NCBI GenBank assembly: GCA_030737875.1
Contig: CM060922.1
Span: 231,426,335 to 231,490,334, forward strand
Direction: 5' to 3'
Length of the DNA: 64,000 nt
From: Allium sativum
Taxonomy: Eukaryota; Streptophyta; Magnoliopsida; Asparagales; Amaryllidaceae
Below are positions 59,755-64,000 of this stretch, piece after piece; positions within the stretch are counted from its first letter, which is position 1, and the number at the start of each line of letters is the position of its first letter. Both the position numbers and the translations under genes were made by a program. The notes under the pieces are model-generated. The model did not search any database. It saw nothing but the letters and a program-made list of their open reading frames with translations, and was not told where the DNA came from.

Positions 59755-60850
59755 CTATAGAATCCCTTCTCCTTCTCTTATCGTGGCTTCTTCCACTGTT
59801 ATCAAAGCTGTAGCTCCTTCCGAAGAATCTGCAGTCACATTTTGGTTTGCATTCTGAACATTTGATCTTTGCTTGCCTTTAAAAACCAAGCAAACAGTAG
59901 CAAATGCTAACACTACTGCTAAGAGCAATGATCCATAAACAATCACTGGATTCATGGCAACATTTGCATATTCAACTTCCATTTCATCATCTTCAACCTC
60001 AAATGTATGTACTGTATCAAATGTTTATTTTAAAAAAAAATTCTTCTTTGTCATTTTCAGTTGAGATTTCGAAGTCTTGGACCTCATATGCTATTTCATT
60101 CTCCACTTCAAGTGGAGCTTTATAATATTGCACCTTATGTTCACTATTAGTTTCATAACGTTGGCATAGACTGAATCTAGTATTTCCTTCTCTGCTTCTT
60201 CTTCAGCGTTTTTAGACTCTGTTCCTTCTGTTTCTAGATCATTGTTAGGCTCAAATGCTTCCATCTGAACTGCTTCTTTAGCATTTTCAGATTGTATTAC
60301 TTCTATGTCTAACCCATCTTCCATGGTGTCATCATTTGCTGATTCTTGGGTTTCAATCTCAGTATAGAAATTCTTAGGCTCGATCTCTTGAGGTAACTCC
60401 AAACCACTTTCTTTTAATTCTTGTTTCATTCCTACGTCATTCACGTAGCTCAAGCTTACACGTGCTGGCTCATCTTATTTCTCTCTTGAATAATTTTCCT
60501 TCTTGAAAGGGATGGCGTGAATTTGAAGCAGAGGAGATTGTTGGCATAACAAAATTTCTTGGTACTTTTGAGTTGGGGATCAAATCCTTCTTCCTCTCAT
60601 TTTCATTGTATTCAGAAATAGATGGGCACTAAGAGGAAGATTTTGAAGCAGAGTTGGTTATCAAGTTGTCTTTGCTTTTTCTAAAGGGATTATTGGCATA
60701 TGGCGTTCTTGGTCTTCTTGGAGTTGGTGAAGAGATCTAGTTTCCATTGAATTCTTTAATATGCCTTGATATGATTTCTCTTCCTTAGTTTTGTTGGATT
60801 CTGATGTTTTATTTGAAATGGTTGCGTTGTACTAGAAGGAACCAAGGAGG
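59755..60850 (-). pseudogene. Decayed gene for an acidic single-pass membrane protein
   Basis: Read on the minus strand, from about 60840: SNKTSESNKTKEEKSYQG, a frame change near 60730, TPRRPRTPYANNPFRKSK, a stop, CPSISEYNENERKKDLIP, KVPRNFVMPTISSAS, a stop or frame change near 60470, then an open acidic stretch (60453-60091; LELPQEIEPKNF, EEEAEKEILDS). After more breaks near a T9 run (60030-60040) comes EVEYANVAMNPVIVYGSLLL, with a hydrophobic helix at about residues 10-30 of the last frame, a basic KGKQRS stop-transfer and a Ser/Glu tail ending at 59755. The NF-MPTIS-A motif reminds me of a plant-specific membrane protein family of unknown function. An intron could explain one break, but not all. 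Confidence 0.5.
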
Positions 60851-61357
60851 TGATGAAATTAAAATAGAAGTGATTTGATTAAATTTACATTTTATTTGCA
60901 TCATGGATTTTGTTTGTAAAAACACATCAGTTTACACCATACTGCACTTTATCAAAACACTAAATAAACATGATGTATGGTACTTTACTACTAGTCCTTG
61001 TAGTCTACATAAAACATCTTTTTAACGTTCTAGTAAACTGGGAAAAACTGATAAATTTTTGGTAAAGTATGTTATAAAACATCACATTTTGGCTAATTAC
61101 CACAATATAATTATAGGAATTTGGAAGGATGGGAATTAAGACTAACTTTAGCTGTATGTGTGTTTTTCTCTTTTACACTCTGATCGTGCATGCGAGTCCT
61201 AGAAATAGCATGCTGAATTGTATGTGAATTTGTACAATTTAACTTTAGTCAGTGCATTCGAGTTGATCTTGTAATTTTTTTGACCTAACAGTAAAATGAA
61301 CCTTAAGTCATTATTAGTGTATTTTTTGTTGGTTGCGGCCCTTTGGTTTAAATGCAC
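60851..61357. other. AT-rich sequence, nothing recognised
   Basis: No coding frame or repeat of note. It ends at the start of the inverted LTR at 61358. Confidence 0.5.
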
Positions 61358-62577
61358 TGTAATGACCCAAATTTCCATACCCTTTGAGTCAACTAATAAC
61401 ACCACAAGTCCAACCCAAATTGCATAGAAATACGAATCATTAGTAGAAAGAAGTTAGAGGATGAGAAATAGAAAGAAATAGAAATTAGAACAGAAGAAAA
61501 CCAAGAACATAAATCTCACAGTGGAACGAATAAGTTATATTATATAACACAACTTTTGAAATACAAATCAGTAACTGTATATACATACTTTTATCAGAGC
61601 TCAACGGTTATTCCTGGAACAGTTATAAACACTTGTTTCCAGATACAACAAAATACACAACAGAAAATATGATAGTCTATAGCTAGCTAATGAAGCCTCC
61701 TGCTTCAAGCTCCTCCAAGTGAATCTGAAGAATCCTGACTAATTGACTACCCGTAGAAATTTGGGACTCAAGAGTTTAGGGAAAACAAAACAAAATAATC
61801 TTTGAGTCAGTCATGGGACTGGTGTGAGTAAACTCCAACCATTTCTTTAAATTTCAAAAACATTTTAAAAAAAATGATAATCGTAAGACTGATCCACAAA
61901 AAACACGGATGGTTTCTACCTTACGATAACCAAAAATATTTTTGATATCAAATCTAGTGATATTTTAATAGTGTCTACGTCAAATCAATAGGAATATAAC
62001 GGAACGCTTGCATCTCACGCTCCATATTCAATATAAAATAAAAAACCATAGGGCGCTTATTGGAGATTGGATTCTGACTATGACAAGGTATGGAACCACC
62101 TTCCGATCATTGTACTCTAGAGGGGATACACTGGGGTTCAACAAGAACATCATGCAACCCGGTCACACATGGCTGACCACTCATTTAACTTGAGTGTATC
62201 GAGCATATTATCACCAACAGTTGTGATCAGCAACCGTTACCGAAAGCATACAACAGCGAATAGAATAAGAAGAAAGTTGAATTTCTCTAGATCAGGTGAT
62301 AATACCCCTATTGGGAATGACCCACTTGGCCATGCTGCCTACCCGATTTTTGTCATTTCCCGGTTGATGAGGCTTGAGGTCACGACTACTTTTTAAAACA
62401 TCTTGCCACCATTTACTTTGAATTCCATATTGTCAGATCCGTCCATATACAATGTCCTGGGACTGGACAAACCGAAGGCACTATTCCATCAATCCATCTT
62501 GGGCAATTTCTACCTAGGATTAACAGAATAGCCCTTGCACTTTACTCCGTCATCAATAACTTCAGCATAAGTTGATT
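61358..62577 (-). repeat. Inverted LTR copy related to the giant-LTR family, interrupted
   Basis: Begins TGTAATGACCC at 61358 and is the reverse complement of the 3' end of the giant LTR: CTCACAGTGGAACGAAT against the LTR's ATTCCGCTGCGATGTGAG, TCAGTCATGGGACTGGTGTG (LTR 31180), TACCCGATTTTTGTCATTTC (LTR 30655) and TTTACTCCGTCATCAATAAC (LTR 30320). Coverage stops at 62577 where a second copy begins. Confidence 0.8.
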
Positions 62578-64000
62578 TGTAGTGTCCCGAAATTCCGGTC
62601 CAGTTTGAGTTAACTAAATAACACAAGTCCAACCCACATTACACTAGAAATCAGAAAACTAATAGAAAGAAAACAGAGGGTGAGAATAGATAAGATAGAA
62701 ACTTAGAATAGAAGAAGAAGAAGATACAACATCAGAGTAACACGAATCTCACAGCGGAACGAACAACATATAATAGGTAATATATCCTTGAAATAAATCA
62801 GTATATGTGTACAGTAACATTATCAGAGTACAACACTTACAACACAATGGAAATAACTATAGCTATATAATCCTGAAGCCTCCTGCTCGAAGCTCTTCAA
62901 GTATCTGTAAAATCCTGACTACTTAACTGCCCATATAAAATTGGGCACAAAAGAGTTTGGGGAAAACAAAACAAAATAAACTCCGGGTCAGTCATGGGAC
63001 TAGTATGAGTAAAACAGTTTGAGCCATTAAACATTATCTCATAAGACCACGCCGTATAACGGAACGGGTTTTTCCCTTCTGAGAATCCAAAATAATCTTT
63101 ATATCAAAACTCATTGATATTATAATAGTGTCTATCAACCACAATATAATAATCATCTAGCAGAAACGCTTTTATCTCACGTTCTACACATATAGTATAC
63201 AATCAAAACCGCGAGCGCTTATTGGATAATGGATTTCCAACTATGAAAAGGTATGGAACCACCTTTCGCTAGTGTACCTCTAGAGAGGAATACACTGGGT
63301 TCAACAAGAACATCTTGCAACCCGACCACGCATGACCCTCATTTCGCTTGAGTGTATCGAATGTATATCACCAACGGTTGGGATCAGCAACCATTTCCTG
63401 AATGGGACAGCATCGAACAGATTTAAGAATGAAATGAATTTCCCTAGATAGGTGATTATACACCCTAATGGGAGCTACCCACATAGCCATGCTGACTTCC
63501 CGATTTTTGTCATTTACCGGATGTGAGGCTAGAAGCTACGCTTATCTTTTACATGCCACATCTTCATTCACTTAGAATGTCACATCGTCATACCCTTTAA
63601 AATCACAAATTGATTTATCCAAAAATAACAGGGTATACAGCTAAGAGAAACGAATTCCTCCGCCACGAAACGTGAATACGTTTGAAGAGATCAACTTACG
63701 CGATCTATTAGATATACTCTGTCAGACCTTCTTCCATACAAGTTGTCCTGGGACTGGACAAACCGAAGGCACTATTCAGTACATCCATCTTATGCAATTT
63801 TTACCTAAGATTTATACAACAGCCCTTGCACTTTACACCATCTTCAATTATCTTTGGCACATATGATTCGCAACGCTTATGCCAATACGGAGTGGTTCTT
63901 CGGATAATAACCCAACCGGTCTCTCCATATTAACAATGTTAAAATGGTCAAACTTTTATAGTCAGTGATTTAACTATCAAATGAAAAATGTCCATGTACA
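62578..64000 (-). repeat. Second inverted LTR copy of the same family, nested, continues past the window
   Basis: Starts TGTAGTGTCCCGAAATTCC and repeats the same order of landmarks (CTCACAGCGGAACGAAC, GGGTCAGTCATGGGACTAG, CCCGATTTTTGTCATTTACC, then GGATAATAACCCAACCGGTC matching giant LTR 30250). It interrupts the first copy exactly where that copy's similarity stops. The possible left TSD is TGATT (62573-62577); the right end is outside the window. Confidence 0.8.

Overview
The window is repeat-dominated nuclear DNA from a flowering plant. It is AT-rich, and nearly everything recognisable belongs to plant LTR retrotransposons (Ty1/copia, Ty3/gypsy Tat lineage, Ty3/gypsy chromovirus-like) or CACTA-type DNA transposons. 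Captured or decayed host genes are plant-like (mitochondrial CPN60, auxilin-like, a membrane-anchored acidic protein). I cannot name the species. I see no intact ordinary host gene, no rRNA or tRNA and no CRISPR; the only long, fully open coding frame is a chimeric retrotransposon ORF.

Layout. (1) 1-2212: a short, non-autonomous copia element on the minus strand. Its single 578-codon ORF joins the start of copia gag, a piece resembling auxilin-like proteins, about 180 codons of mitochondrial chaperonin CPN60 and the end of copia RNase H. (2) 2213-5245: no gene; the last 100 bp carry GTATCAAAT/palindrome repeats. (3) 5246-7797: 5' LTR, primer-binding site and broken gag of a Ty3/gypsy element (copy A). 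(4) 7885-8094: 24-bp tandem repeat. (5) 8095-11559: AT-rich relic LTR sequence with a TA microsatellite.

(6) 11560-46151: a three-level nest, each level proven by a target-site duplication (TSD). The outer element is a Tat-lineage gypsy element on the minus strand (TSD GTGAG) with decayed gag, protease, RT, RNase H, a second archaeal-type RNase H and integrase. Beyond integrase lies an antisense, intron-containing gene with its own TATA box. Its 5' LTR is split by a 20.5-kb element (25276-45784, TSD GGGAC) with giant ~6.2-kb LTRs and only 1.1 kb of interior, a LARD-like element. The left giant LTR is split in turn by a 6.85-kb non-autonomous CACTA element (31515-38365, TSD TTT).

(7) 46157-47089: relic LTR and a gypsy protease fragment. 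(8) 47090-52147: about 5 kb of non-coding DNA bounded by palindromic GATACGGC...GCCGTATC repeats, probably a CACTA-like DNA element. (9) 52148-55916: gypsy copy B (5' LTR, gag, protease, start of RT), cut by an inverted LTR-like segment from 55917 to about 58640 that contains a CGACCGA-rich repeat. (10) About 59755-60850: minus-strand pseudogene of a single-pass membrane protein. (11) 61358-64000: two inverted LTR copies related to the giant LTR, one inserted in the other.

Relative ages follow from the nesting: gypsy and LTR relics are oldest, then Tat, then the LARD-like element, then CACTA. Several stop codons in the Tat pol look like C-to-T changes, as expected of methylated, silenced DNA.
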